Source: Elmis aenea (Eukaryota; Arthropoda; Insecta; Coleoptera; Elmidae). From it: 64,000 nucleotides of DNA. Position numbers and translations under genes: made by a program. The notes under the pieces were generated by a model. The model saw only the letters and a program-made list of their open reading frames with translations. It was not told the origin of the DNA and ran no database searches. Below, piece by piece: positions 31,092 through 42,115 of the stretch. The stretch lies in NCBI GenBank assembly GCA_947652605.1, contig OX393579.1, forward strand, positions 48,366,970 to 48,430,969, read 5' to 3'. Numbering within the stretch: position 1 is the first letter of the stretch; every line of letters begins with the position of its first letter.

Positions 31092-33075
31092 GCAGGGACT
31101 AAAAACGAAAAAAAATCCGTTCGTTTCTGTTCGGAACGAAAATGAAATATATCGTTTTCGTTCTTTTCGTTCTAACCGAAAAAAATCTGTTTTCGTTTTC
31201 GTGAACCGAAATAATAACGGTTAAAGCCGGTTTTACAATGTTTTTTTTGTCGTCAAAAAATCAATTTTTTTTCTAGTCACCACAACCCTCTATAAATACG
31301 ATAACAATATTTGCGTCTCAACTAAAATAAAAACGATGACGATGGGGTTTGATGCTCACGGACAGCATATTTTAGACTGGCGAACCATCGCCATATTAAA
31401 TTTACCAAATCGTTAAACACATTAACATTTAACCATTTTATTAAGTTTAACTCCTGTAAGGTGCAAAAACACAACGTGATTAGGTTAAATTAGACACACG
31501 ATCTTTATCTAAAAATATGAAAATATAGCAAGTGGTGTTTTAAATTTGTTTTAGTACTAAAAATCTATCCATTTGAATTAAATTAGATCCTGCTGTAATC
31601 ATTTAAAAAGACAAAAGAAAGAATTCAAGTGGATAATTTACTAAATGTTATAAAAAAAAAAGATATTAAAAAAAAACTTATATTAACTTGAAACATACTT
31701 TAACTTTATAGTTTGTACATACCATACAATATACATTTTCACATTCCGTTAAATCTTACTAGCAACACATCTTCCAATAAATCTTCTTTTGCATTATTCC
31801 TTTTAGAAGTAAGAATAAATTTTACTATTATTATGCCTAAACGCAAATAAAACATGCGGTTTGGTGTAAATTGCTCGAATACAATTGCTCGAAATACAAT
31901 TGCTCGAATGGGAAATTGCTCAAAAAGTAACTTGCTCGAATGACAATTGCTCGAATGACAAATTGCTCGAAAAAATGAAAAAATATTACATTTTCATAAA
32001 TACGAAATAATTAAATGTACTAGAAAAGTTGTTTACATTTGTTTACACCTACAAAAATGTATTAAAATTTATTTACAAATACATATACACTTATTCAATT
32101 TTTTGTTGAGATAAACACTTTAAATATTTGAAAATATTATATACTACATAACTGCTGGTTCTGACTATATTGTTGTTATCTTATAATCAAATATTTATAA
32201 TGTTTATTTCTACAACAAATAAGAAACCTTCCTAACATGTACCAAATGAGTTTTAAAGTTTTAAAAGGTTTTACAGCTTTTTTATTCTTAAGGCTTTCGC
32301 GGCCGTTATCCATAATATAATCTTCGTTGCCGGGTTTGGAACCGCGTCTTCTATATTTAGAAGTAGTAACAACTTTTACACCTTGTTTTTTTTTGTTTTC
32401 ACAGCCTACTTTGTTAATTTAAAAAAAAATTGAATAAATGTATATGTATTTGTAAATAAATTTTTATAGATACATTTTTATAAGTGTAAACAAATGTAAA
32501 CAACTTTTCTAGTACATTTAATTATTTCGTATTTATAAAAATGTAATATTTTTCCATTTTTTCGAGCAATTTGTCATTCGAGCAATTTGCTTTTCGAGCA
32601 ATTTCCCATTCCAGCAATTGTATTTCGAGCAATTTACCGCCACCCAAAACATACACATTGATAATATATATCCAATCAAGTGTATATTCTATATTGATGA
32701 TCTAAAAAACAAATTAGAAATAGAGAATATCTGTACCGTTAATTGTGTTACACGAAATTGCAAGTATAAACAATAAAGTTGTTAATACATATTCACGTAA
32801 ATATATGGAGAAAAGTGAAGCTCACTTATTTCAAGTGAGATTTTTTACTGCCTCGTGAAGTCTCCTCAGCATAGAAGGTAAATTTGGGTTTGTGTTTAAC
32901 AAATTAAATTTAAATAGAGATAAAACCGGTTAAAACCGGTTTTGGAAAATATTTATTTCGTTTTCGTTCTTGAACGAAAAATAATAATTTCGTTTTCGGT
33001 TCCGTTTTCGTTCTTAAAAAAATTTCGGTTAATTTCGTTAAACGTTCTCGTTTTCGTTCCGTTCTCAGTCCCTGC
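31092..33075. mobile_element. GCAGGGACT element with TTTAAA duplication, split by nested insertion
   Basis: It starts GCAGGGACTAAAAACGAAA and ends GTTCTCAGTCCCTGC. TTTAAA is duplicated at 31086-31091 and 33076-33081. The subterminal regions are built from GTTTTCGTT-type repeats and AACCGGTT motifs in inverted order. After removing the nested element at 31856-32645 and one 7-bp duplication, its length is 1187 bp, nearly equal to its relative at 36964-38148 (1185 bp). No coding capacity; the 71-codon ORF near 32953 is repeat-derived. Confidence 0.85.
31856..32645. mobile_element. 790-bp nested palindrome with TTGCTCGAA repeat arrays
   Basis: Flanked by AAAACAT at 31849-31855 and 32646-32652. 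The sister element at 36964 has the uninterrupted site, read on the minus strand as GCAAATAAAACATACACATT. The left arm carries seven spaced copies of TTGCTCGAA (one variant) at 31871-31971. The right arm carries five inverted copies at 32561-32632. Arms pair for about 220-245 bp. The centre contains a piece of type-B palindrome core (GACTATATTGTTGTTATC) and a GC-richer patch at 32291-32352. Confidence 0.85.
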
Positions 33076-33081
33076 TTTAAA

Positions 33082-33559
33082 GTGATAATATAATCTCAAT
33101 ATAAAGATTATAACGTGTTTTTTAATATTAGAGGTATGACTCATAAAGAGCTTTCTGTTTTTAAGCAAAAAAAAAATTGCCTAATGAGCATACAACCAAA
33201 AAGTCGAATTAAAATATTCGCCTAACAAGATTTTCCGTTTTTTATAATACTCGTTCGACGCACAGTTAATTCAGTTTTAACTTTTAACTATCTAAAAGCT
33301 TTCGAACAAAAATTAATTGCCCAAACTCATTCTAAAAATCTCTTAAATTTCATGTATAATAAATAATTCAGAATTATTTATAAAAAGTTCGGCAAGGATT
33401 AATTAAAAATGAAGTTTATTTAAGGAATTCGCGCTAGAACATAAAGAAAAAGGCGAGATCGTTTTTTGTGAGCAAAAAAAGTTAAACGATGACTTTATAG
33501 TAAGTTAGCTTTATTTAGCAATTGCTTTTACTTTGTAACATAATTTACATAGGTAAATA
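33082..33559. other. No recognised gene
   Basis: AT-rich spacer between two elements; nothing recognisable. Confidence 0.45.
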
Positions 33560-34880
33560 TAATAAAAATAAAAATAGAATGAAATAAAATAAAAATCTAA
33601 AAATCTTCTAAATTCTAAATATCTAAAATAATAGTTTAATAGCGTTCTAATACGTACTCCTTAATTAATTTAATACCCTTATTATAATTATTACATATTT
33701 TGACTTGATGCGGCATATTATTAAATATTTTAAAACCTTGATAAAATAACGAACGAGCAGTTTGACTTTTAGTACATTTCTCTATAACGAAATCAAGCGT
33801 ATTTCTAGTTTTATAACTGTGGATCTCATGGACTAATTTTACATTTTCATACAGATATTTTGGTGTTTTTTGTAGTTTAATTTTTAAAATTAGCTCTAAT
33901 GTTCTAAATATTATTCTCTGATTAATACTCATAAATTGAAGTGTATTTAACATAACCTTGATAGGGGAAAGAATTGAACATTTTAAAATAGTGCGCATGG
34001 CGCGATTTTGTAATTTCTGTAATTGTTGAAGTTCATTTTTATTTAAATTAATAAATGAAGCGCAAAACTCAAAATGAGGAGCTATTATTGTTTTATACAG
34101 TAAAACTCTAGTGTACATACTCATGTGTTTGCTACATCTTTTGAAGAGAAAAATCTTTTTGGAAATTTTGTTCATCATGTATTTTGTGTGTAACTTAAAC
34201 GTTAAATTTTCATCTAATATAACACCAAGGTATTTAATTTCGGTTACTCTTTCTAAATTAGTGTTGCTAATTTTTATATCCAGATTAGCATTATAAATAT
34301 TTGTTTTATAGATAATGTGTTTGGTTCCCAAAATCATAAATTTGGATTTATCAACATTAATACATAAATTATTATCGCATAGCCATTTATAAATATTACT
34401 TAGATCTAAATTCATCTTATCTACTAATTCAATTGTTTTAAATCCACTAACAAACAACATTGTATCGTCCGCAAACATTTTTATTTTACAATGTTTGGCG
34501 TATTGTACCATATCGTTTATATAAACAACAAAAAGCAGAGGACCCAGAACGGTTCCTTGTGGTACACCATGTGTGGTTTTTAAACAAGATGATATGGTTC
34601 TATTATATTTAACTTTTTGATGTCTATTTTGTAAGTATGATTTAAACAAACCAAGACAATGCTACCTCACTTTTCCCAATTTTTTCTAATTTTTTAATTA
34701 ATAATTCTCTATTAATCGTCTCAAAGGCTCTACGAAAATCCAAAAATATAGCTAGTGTTATTTCACTATTTTCCATATTTCTAAACCACAGATCACAAAT
34801 ATTCTGAAGCACTGTTCCACAAGAATGTCAACTGCGAAAACTCGACTGGTTATCCATTGTTACACAATTTCTATTTTAGG
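33560..34880 (-). mobile_element. 5'-truncated CR1-like non-LTR retrotransposon
   Basis: Minus-strand copy. RT similarity begins near 34880, the ORF ends at 33636, and a short A-rich 3' region built of AATAAAA/AAAATAAAA units follows to about 33560. CR1-type elements commonly end in such short repeats. No clear target duplication was found. Confidence 0.75.
33636..34880 (-). pseudogene. CR1-like ORF2 reverse transcriptase (stop plus frameshift)
   Basis: The reading starts with FRS, an in-frame TGA, then HSCGTVLQNICDLWF, where family members have GFRSGHS. It continues ITLAIFLDFRRAFETINREL, containing the first catalytic Asp. A one-base frameshift near 34652 moves into a 337-codon frame. That frame has SYLQNRHQKVKYN, THGVPQGTVLGPLLFVVYIN and KMFADDTMLFVSG (catalytic FADD), then KYLGVILDENLTFKLH. 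Its C-terminal tail has SYKTRNTLDF and SLFYQGFKIFNNMP. Thumb and C-terminal blocks are complete. Endonuclease and ORF1 are absent. Inactive because of truncation, stop and frameshift. Confidence 0.85.
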
Positions 34881-36957
34881 CGCAATGAACAAAAATGCAT
34901 TTACGTCTCGGGCTGTTAAAAATCAAGATTTACATCCTGAAAATGTCGGTCTAGACTTTTACTGTCGTTTTTAGGCCCATTATTCAAATTTTCGTTACAT
35001 TTTTTAGTAAGCTGAGCTATGGCGGAGCTGACAAGGGGAATATATTAAACGAAATGAACATTTTTTATGCGAAATGCACATACGCGAAAAGGTTACAGCT
35101 TACGTATGCCGCAGAGGGTGCAACCGAGGATACGAAAAGCGAACTCGTGCTTACATTTTTTATTTCTTATCTGTGCGAAAGCTGATTCGACAAGAACACC
35201 CGAGTGGCGATTATATATCGGGAAGCTTTAGAATACGGAAGTGATAGAAAAAAAAGCATGTAGGTGGAAGTTACTTCGTGTATAAAAAACAATTTAATGT
35301 TATTTTGAAAATATGCGTTTTGAACAACAACCACTAAAAATCAGGTATGCCGGTCGTTGTAGTTTACGTCGTTACCATGAAAACTAATCAACAAACAAAA
35401 TTTAAAAGAAAATCAAATATCTAATTTTTAGTGTTGTTATTTTGACTAATGCGAAAGTATTAAAAGTTTTTTAAGATAATCAGTTTTAAAATCAAGGGAA
35501 TTACTTTTTTAAACAGTTTAAATTTTGTTTAAAACACGCATTTTTTTAACAATTTCATTTTTTCTTAATTTTTAATAATAACCGAGTTACTCATGCAATC
35601 ACAACGAATTTGTACTGGATTCAGAAAATTAAACACTGAGTATCGTTCAGAAGAATTTTAAAATGTACCTACAACTGACCGAAAACAATTTAGTGAAGTT
35701 AGCATTGTTCAAATGCTTTATAAAAAATTCCATTTTTCTTCACACGTATAAACTTTTAATATGACCAACCTTTTATTTTTTATTTCGTTTTACTGTTTCA
35801 TCGTTTTCAAATTTGTCTGGCTACAATTTACTTATTTATCTTTTATGCAAACCGTATTGGAGGAAGGAGTCAGCTTGGAAAATAAAGTTGTTATCTTTAA
35901 TAATATCTCGAGCGTCGGAGGAGATTCACGTGAACATATTCGATAAGCGATGCGTCATTCCTGAGAGAATTTTTTATGTCGTATTGTGCCGTGCTTTTAG
36001 AACTTTTTACGGCCAGGAGCCGGTAGTTGTGTTAGATAAAGTAGCCAAGAAATACAACTTCGTTATTTTTAAGGAAAGCTGTGTGTGCTGTTTTACATCA
36101 AGTGTTGAGTAACGAAGTTGGGAAGCAGCAGATATTTTTTTTTCATGATAAACACACTTTTCGATGAAGCAGAATGTCAGAGTTAATTTCTTGTATCGTT
36201 GCTTTAAAAAAAAATAATATAAAAAAATTCTAGGACCTGTTTTTACAGATACTGTTGTAATATTTGATGTTCGTGGCTTAGTTGTAGGAATCTTGTGGTT
36301 TTTTTAAATTAAAATTGTTATTGTAACAATCTAGTATGTTTAACTTGTCTATATACATTCAAAAATGCGTACCCGAAAATAGTTTTGTAAGCGAGATCCA
36401 TTCCCACATAGTGTTTAATTAATATCTTATACTTTAAATTGGTTTTATAAAAACCAAACATATTTGCAACTTGCAACACTTAAACTGTACGATTTTTACC
36501 CATAATTTTGGGGTACTTATGCTGTTCTCCAAATATTAATAAACAGCTACATTTTCATTATCTCTTCTAAACGTGGGAATTGCTTGGAGAAATAATTTAA
36601 CACGTTTCTTACCCCGGCAAGAAAAGTGACACAACTCAAAAACAGAATTTTTTCAGGATGTCGAAAAAACGTAATTATGAAACTTGAATGAAAAATTGAA
36701 ATGGTTAAGAATTTATGAATGTTTGAGATGAATCATTGAACTTCTCACCACTGTTTTAAAGTTGGAGCTAGAACAGGTAAGCTTCTTGAGTTGTGTTCTT
36801 GCTGAGGTACGATTTGTTCATTTACTAATTTTTATTTATTAAAATCATACTACAATAAAACTTCGGAAATTTTTCTGCAAAACCTTGAAACGGTTTTAAC
36901 AGTAGATATATTCCACTTTTATGGTTTAATTAGGTTATTTTCGACAATTTATTTTGT
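34881..36957. other. No recognised gene or repeat (2 kb)
   Basis: This is one of the longest stretches without recognisable mobile DNA. The small ORFs at 35761-36112 show no known domain. It may be ancestral host non-coding sequence. Confidence 0.5.
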
Positions 36958-36963
36958 TTCAAA

Positions 36964-38148
36964 GCAGGGACTGAGAACGGAACGAAAACGAAAACGTTAA
37001 ACGAAATTAACCGAAATTTTTTTAAGAACGAAAACGAAACCGAAAACGAAATTATTATTTTTCGTTCAAGAACGAAAACGAAAAAATATTTTCCAAAATC
37101 GGTTTTAACCGGTTTTGTCGCTATTTCAATTCTATTTGTTAAACACGAACGCGAATTTACCTTCTGTGCTGCAGAGACTCCACGAGGCGGTAAAAAATCT
37201 CACTTGAAATAAGTGAGCTTCTCTTTTCTCCATATATTTACGTGAATATGTATTAACAACTTTATTGTTTATACTTGCAATTTCGTGTAACACAATTAAC
37301 GGTACAGATATTCTCCATTTCTAATTTGTTTTTTAGATCATCAATATAGAATATACACTTGATTGGATATTGGTATATTATCAATGTGTATGTTTTATTT
37401 GCGTTTAGACATAATAATAGTAAAATTTATTCTTACTTCGAAAAGGACTAATGTAAAGGAAGATTTATTGGAAGATGTGTTGCTAGTAAGATTTAACGGA
37501 ATGTGAAAATGTATATTGTATGGTATGTACAAACTATAAAGTTGCAGTATATTTCAAGTTAATATAAGTTTTTTTTAAATATCTTTTTTATTAATAACAT
37601 TTAGTAAATTATCCACTTGAATTCATTATTTTGTCTTTTTAAATAATTACAGCAGGATCTTCAAATGCATAGATTTTTAGTACCTACTAAAACAAATTTA
37701 AAACAGCACTTGCTATATTTTCATATTTTTAGATAAAGATCGTGTGTCTAATTTAACCTAATCACGTTGTGTTTTTGCACCTTTCGGGTGTTAAACTTAA
37801 TAAAATGGTTAAATGTTAATGTGTTTAACGATTTGGTAAATTTAATATGGCGATGGTTCGCCAGTCTAAAATATGCTGTCCGTGAGCATCAAACCCCATC
37901 GTCATCGTTTATATTTTAGTTGAGACGCAAATATTGTTATCGTATTTATAGAGGGTTGTGGTGACTAGAAAAAAATTGTTTTTTTGACGACAAAAAAAAT
38001 ATTGTAAAACCGGTTTTAACCGTTATTATTTCGGTTCACGAAAACGAAAAAAGAATTTTTTCGGTTAGAACGAAAAGAACGAAAACGATATATTTCGTTT
38101 TCGTTCCGAACAGAAACGAACGGAATTTTTTTCGTTTTTAGTGCCTGT
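36964..38148. mobile_element. 1185-bp GCAGGGACT element, inverted relative to 31092 copy
   Basis: It starts GCAGGGACTGAGAACGG and ends TTTTTAGTGCCTGT. TTCAAA flanks both ends (36958-36963 and 38149-38154). The whole element is the reverse complement of 31092-33075 without the nested insertion, including the AAATCTCACTTGAAATAAGT region. It supplies the empty site for the TTGCTCGAA element. No coding capacity. Confidence 0.85.
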
Positions 38149-38398
38149 TTCAAAGTAGAAGAATGTGATTAATAAATTCTGACCTAGCCTATACATGGCG
38201 CTAATTTTCACGAATTGCTTATGGTTTTTTGCCAATATGATGCTTCATAAATTTGACTTTAAGTTAAAGTATGATAAGGTTTTAAAAACTATGTTCATAG
38301 AAAATTTTAATTCCATTGTAGTTTGAGCTTTCTATAGTTAATATAAAAATAATTACAATTTTTAAAATACTCAGTTAAAAAACACTGATCATACTATG

Positions 38399-39384
38399 CA
38401 GGGTCGACTAAATTTGAATGTCACCGTTATAGTTAGCGAAAATCTGATTTCGGTGTGTTGGGCTATTTTTTTGAGAAAAGAACGCCCGTGTAATCAGATA
38501 TTTTAAATCGCTTTCCATTTTGGCACTACAGACGAAAAACGAAATTTCATAATTTTTGAAAATTTGCTTTATTTATTAAAATAGAACAAAATGTTATATA
38601 GCTTGTTTATTAGCATTTCCATGCTTAATTTGAAAACGAACTCAATTTTTTTAGCGACCTTGACTTTTGAGATATGAAGTAAACTTATATTTTTTTAATA
38701 GACACCCTAGTTGGCCATGACTGGATACGAAAGAGCGTTTTTTTAGCTTTTCAAAATATATAGTTTAATGTGCGTGTTTCCAAAAATAACTAAGATATGG
38801 CTAATCTTGTAAAAAGTCTACCATCAAAGTTGGCCATGATTTTGCTAAAAGCGTAGCGTCTGCTGCAGAATGGAAATGGCGATTAGTTGTTTATTAATTG
38901 CAAACATCACTTGTTTACGATATCTTGGTAAACTTTGATAGTAACATTTTCACAAAATTAGCAATATCTCGGTTATTTTTTGCAACAAATATACAAAACT
39001 ATATATTTTTGATACGCTAAAAAAACGCTTTTTAAGATGGTCATAGCCAACTAGGGTCTCCATTGAAAAAAATATAAGTTTACTCCATATCTCGAAAGTC
39101 AAGGTCGTTAAAAAAAATTAATTCAGTTTTTAAATTAAGCATTGAAATGTGAATAAAAAACCTTTATAACATTTTGTTCAGTTGTAATAAATAAAGAAGT
39201 TATACTTAGCGAAAATTATGATTTAATTTTTCGTCCATAGTGCCAAAATGGAAAGCGATATAAAAAATCTGATAACGTTGGCGTTCTTTTCTAAAAGAAC
39301 AGCCCGAGAGACCAATATCAGATTTTCTCTTACTATTACGGTAACCGAGATAACCCTTAAAACTTTCGAATTTGGTCCACCCTG
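38399..39384. mobile_element. 986-bp palindromic element, type A ends
   Basis: The left end CAGGGTCGACTAAATTTGAA and right end TTTCGAATTTGGTCCACCCTG match the type-A termini at 9470 and 63087. The arms pair for about 450 bp (TTCCATTTTGGCACTACAGA and complement; ACTTGTTTACGATATC at the centre). TA follows the right end; the left flank is TG, probably a mutated TA. The 67-codon minus-strand ORF is terminal-repeat sequence, not a gene. Confidence 0.82.
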
Positions 39385-39660
39385 TATATCAAAATAAACA
39401 GCAGATTTTAAGCTTTCTATTGACATAGATATAACGTATTTTTTTATTAGTCAAATATGTAGAAACATTTAAAAAAAAATACTCGGATATATCTTTAAAC
39501 GGCTGAGACCATGCGAAAGTCAAAAAAATGGACAGCAGTAGCGAGCGAAAGCTTCTGGCGATAGTTTTATGGGATGCGAAAGGTGTTCTTTAGTTATTTA
39601 TCTTTAAAAAAAATAATAGCCAAGTGCTATGCTAAGGCTAACGTTACGTTGGCAACGTAC
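39385..39660. other. No gene
   Basis: Short spacer between two mobile elements with no recognisable feature. Confidence 0.4.
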
Positions 39661-39668
39661 TACTCGAC

Positions 39669-40551
39669 TAGGGATTCTGTCCCGGGAATTTCCCGAGACG
39701 TAAGTCCCGGGAATTCCCGGAACTTTCTTAGTCTTGAGTCCCGGGACATTTAGTTCGAGACTCGAGACGAGACTTCAATGTTACAGAACACTGAAATTAA
39801 TTTTTTACACTTCTTATTTTTAAACAAATTTTACTGCCACGAGTTTAGCAAAAATTATTGGTTTCATAATTTTTTATATTTATAGTTTATACTAACAATC
39901 AGTATTTACTTAACTTTATTTAAATGTTTTGCCTCCCATATTTAATTATTTATATTTATTTCTTGTTTGCTTTAAAGCTAAAGGATAATTGTTACGTTTA
40001 TTAATAAAAATATATTTTCCTTATGCTTGTTATGTTTTAAAGTATAATGAGAATTGTTAAGTTTATTTAAAATAGGCATTTACTTCGAAATATATACTTT
40101 ATTTACTGTAAAATGTAGACTTAATTAAAAATAATAATACTACTCCTACTACTATACTTTATTTATAAAATAAATGCTTCAAAAACAAAGTCCGTGAATT
40201 TGGTTTAATTTTAAAAAAATATTCTGTCAACTGTCTCGACCGATTCACGATCACGATACGTGCAAAGAAGCAATTTTAAATATATAGCGGGTGCTTTCAG
40301 AAACAATGTCACTGTCAAGAAAACTTATTTTTTACAGTGAAAATAGCCGATGAATTTTGAGTACATAAATATATCATCATTTTTCTTGCACCTTATAAAA
40401 TCTTCCGTCATTTTTGACGGGTCAAACCACTATTAATTAGTATGTAAATAAAATTCGCAAAAGTCTCGAAGTCCCGGGAATTCCCGGGACTTTGATAAAA
40501 AAAAGTCTCGAGTCCCGGGACTTTAAAAATTGTCGAGACTCAGAATCCCTA
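39669..40551. mobile_element. 883-bp hAT-like element with CCCGGGAATTCCCGGG repeats
   Basis: Ends TAGGGATTCTG and CAGAATCCCTA, with an exact 8-bp duplication TACTCGAC at 39661-39668 and 40552-40559. The 8-bp duplication and TAGGG terminus fit hAT. Subterminal regions carry repeated AGTCCCGGGAATTCCCGGGA and GAGTCTCGAG palindromes on both sides. The middle is AT-rich without coding. Confidence 0.85.
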
Positions 40552-40559
40552 TACTCGAC

Positions 40560-42113
40560 TAGCTGTTATAATAGTATAAACAGTTTCGGTTTAGAAGAAA
40601 AACGGTGCTTTCGGGTAAGTCTATTATCGAAAACACAAATTTCCGAATCAACCGATAAATTAGCAATAATTCCTGCCGTCAAACCCTTAAAATTCAGGAA
40701 GTTAATTAACACAATTTAATATTGTACTACAGTTAATATACTGTAAGCTTAGGATTAGGGAAATTTCCAAAACATGTTCAGGGTCATATAAATAAACAGT
40801 GAACATTAATAGCTTTATTCGAAAGTAAATAATTTTACGTTATGCACACATCTAATGTAAATAAGTATTTAATTTTCCGTGCAAACACCAATATCCTTTT
40901 TGCCTATTACAAATTAATATTTCCTGAAATTATTTCTGTGTATCATCGTGTGTTGACATTCTTCAGTGTAAATTTATCGCGAGTCGTTTCGCCTCGTAAA
41001 CTTGTCTCGGTGGATTTAATTCCATAATTACCACATTATTACCACCCTTCGTTATTTAGTAATTCATATTAATCTTGAAAGCGAAAATTAATTTGTAAAT
41101 TGAATGTTTTTCCCGAGCACGAGCCAATCAATAACGTATTTCCGATAAACATTCTCTGACCATCTGGTGATTCTGATCACGTAAAATTTCTTGTATTAGT
41201 AATAAATTGTTTAGTTTTATAGGAAGTGTGAAATTATTTTTCTACGTTTACCTGCTTCGTAAAAAAAAGTGCAAAAGAAATATTGACTTTTGTACTTTTA
41301 CCACAGAGTATCAAACTTACACAATTAAACCCTTTTTTCGCACTTGTGTGCTAATTTGACATAAAAGAAATCAGTACGTGAATTTTGGCCCACGCTGTAG
41401 ATATACGTTCATAAAACCTTTTTTGCTTCTTATAGTGCGTTTTGTGCGCTCCTAAATGTCTTGATTTTTGTATTAAACACACCTCTATAAAGGCATGAGA
41501 GAAATATTTTATCAACAAATGTATTTACCTTAAGGCTAAATAATTATTTCGAATTCTGTAAAGGTAGATAAGAGTGCGTTTCCATTAAACATTCCTTTGT
41601 TAAACGTTATTCGTTCCTCTCCGCAAAAACTGTATTTCAAATATACAGTAACGGCACAATGTCCGACAATAATTTCCAAATACAATTGCATTTCGTGGAT
41701 AGATAACGGATACAGCTTACAATTTCTGAAAATAAAGTGCCGTATTCGACCCTTTTTTCAACCATTACTAACTGTTATCTGTTTTATCTCGCCAAGTGTG
41801 CTGCGGCTTCATACTTTCGCCCCTATATTATATTGCAAATGTTATGAGAATTTGCGAATTCCATATGACTTGAAAATATTCGAAAGTGAAATAGCGGCGG
41901 ATCCTTTCCAACCCTTTTCCGATATCGTATACGAGCTGGAAATGTCTGTGTTAACGAAACATTATGATTTATATTATTACACTGGCTTTTGCTAAACAGA
42001 TTTTCATGTATTTTTTGCTATTTTTTCTACATATTATTATATTAGTAAGATGCTGTGTGGGTAGTAAAGAAAAAGTACATCAGGTACTGTATTTCTTATT
42101 ATTACAATATCTA
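40560..42113. other. No recognised gene
   Basis: Contains an uninterrupted 132-codon plus-strand ORF at 41597-41995 with several Cys but no motif I recognise. Its stop-free length is unremarkable given the many ORFs scanned. No other feature is seen. Confidence 0.45.
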
Positions 42114-42115
42114 TA

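Noticed and set aside
31871..32632. TTGCTCGAA units as a CRISPR-like array
   Set aside because: Units are 9 bp with short irregular spacers, arranged as inverted arrays within a palindromic element flanked by a 7-bp duplication, in a eukaryotic context.
41597..41995. 132-codon plus-strand ORF
   Set aside because: No recognisable domain, no matching neighbour or splice context, and its length is within chance given the number of frames scanned.
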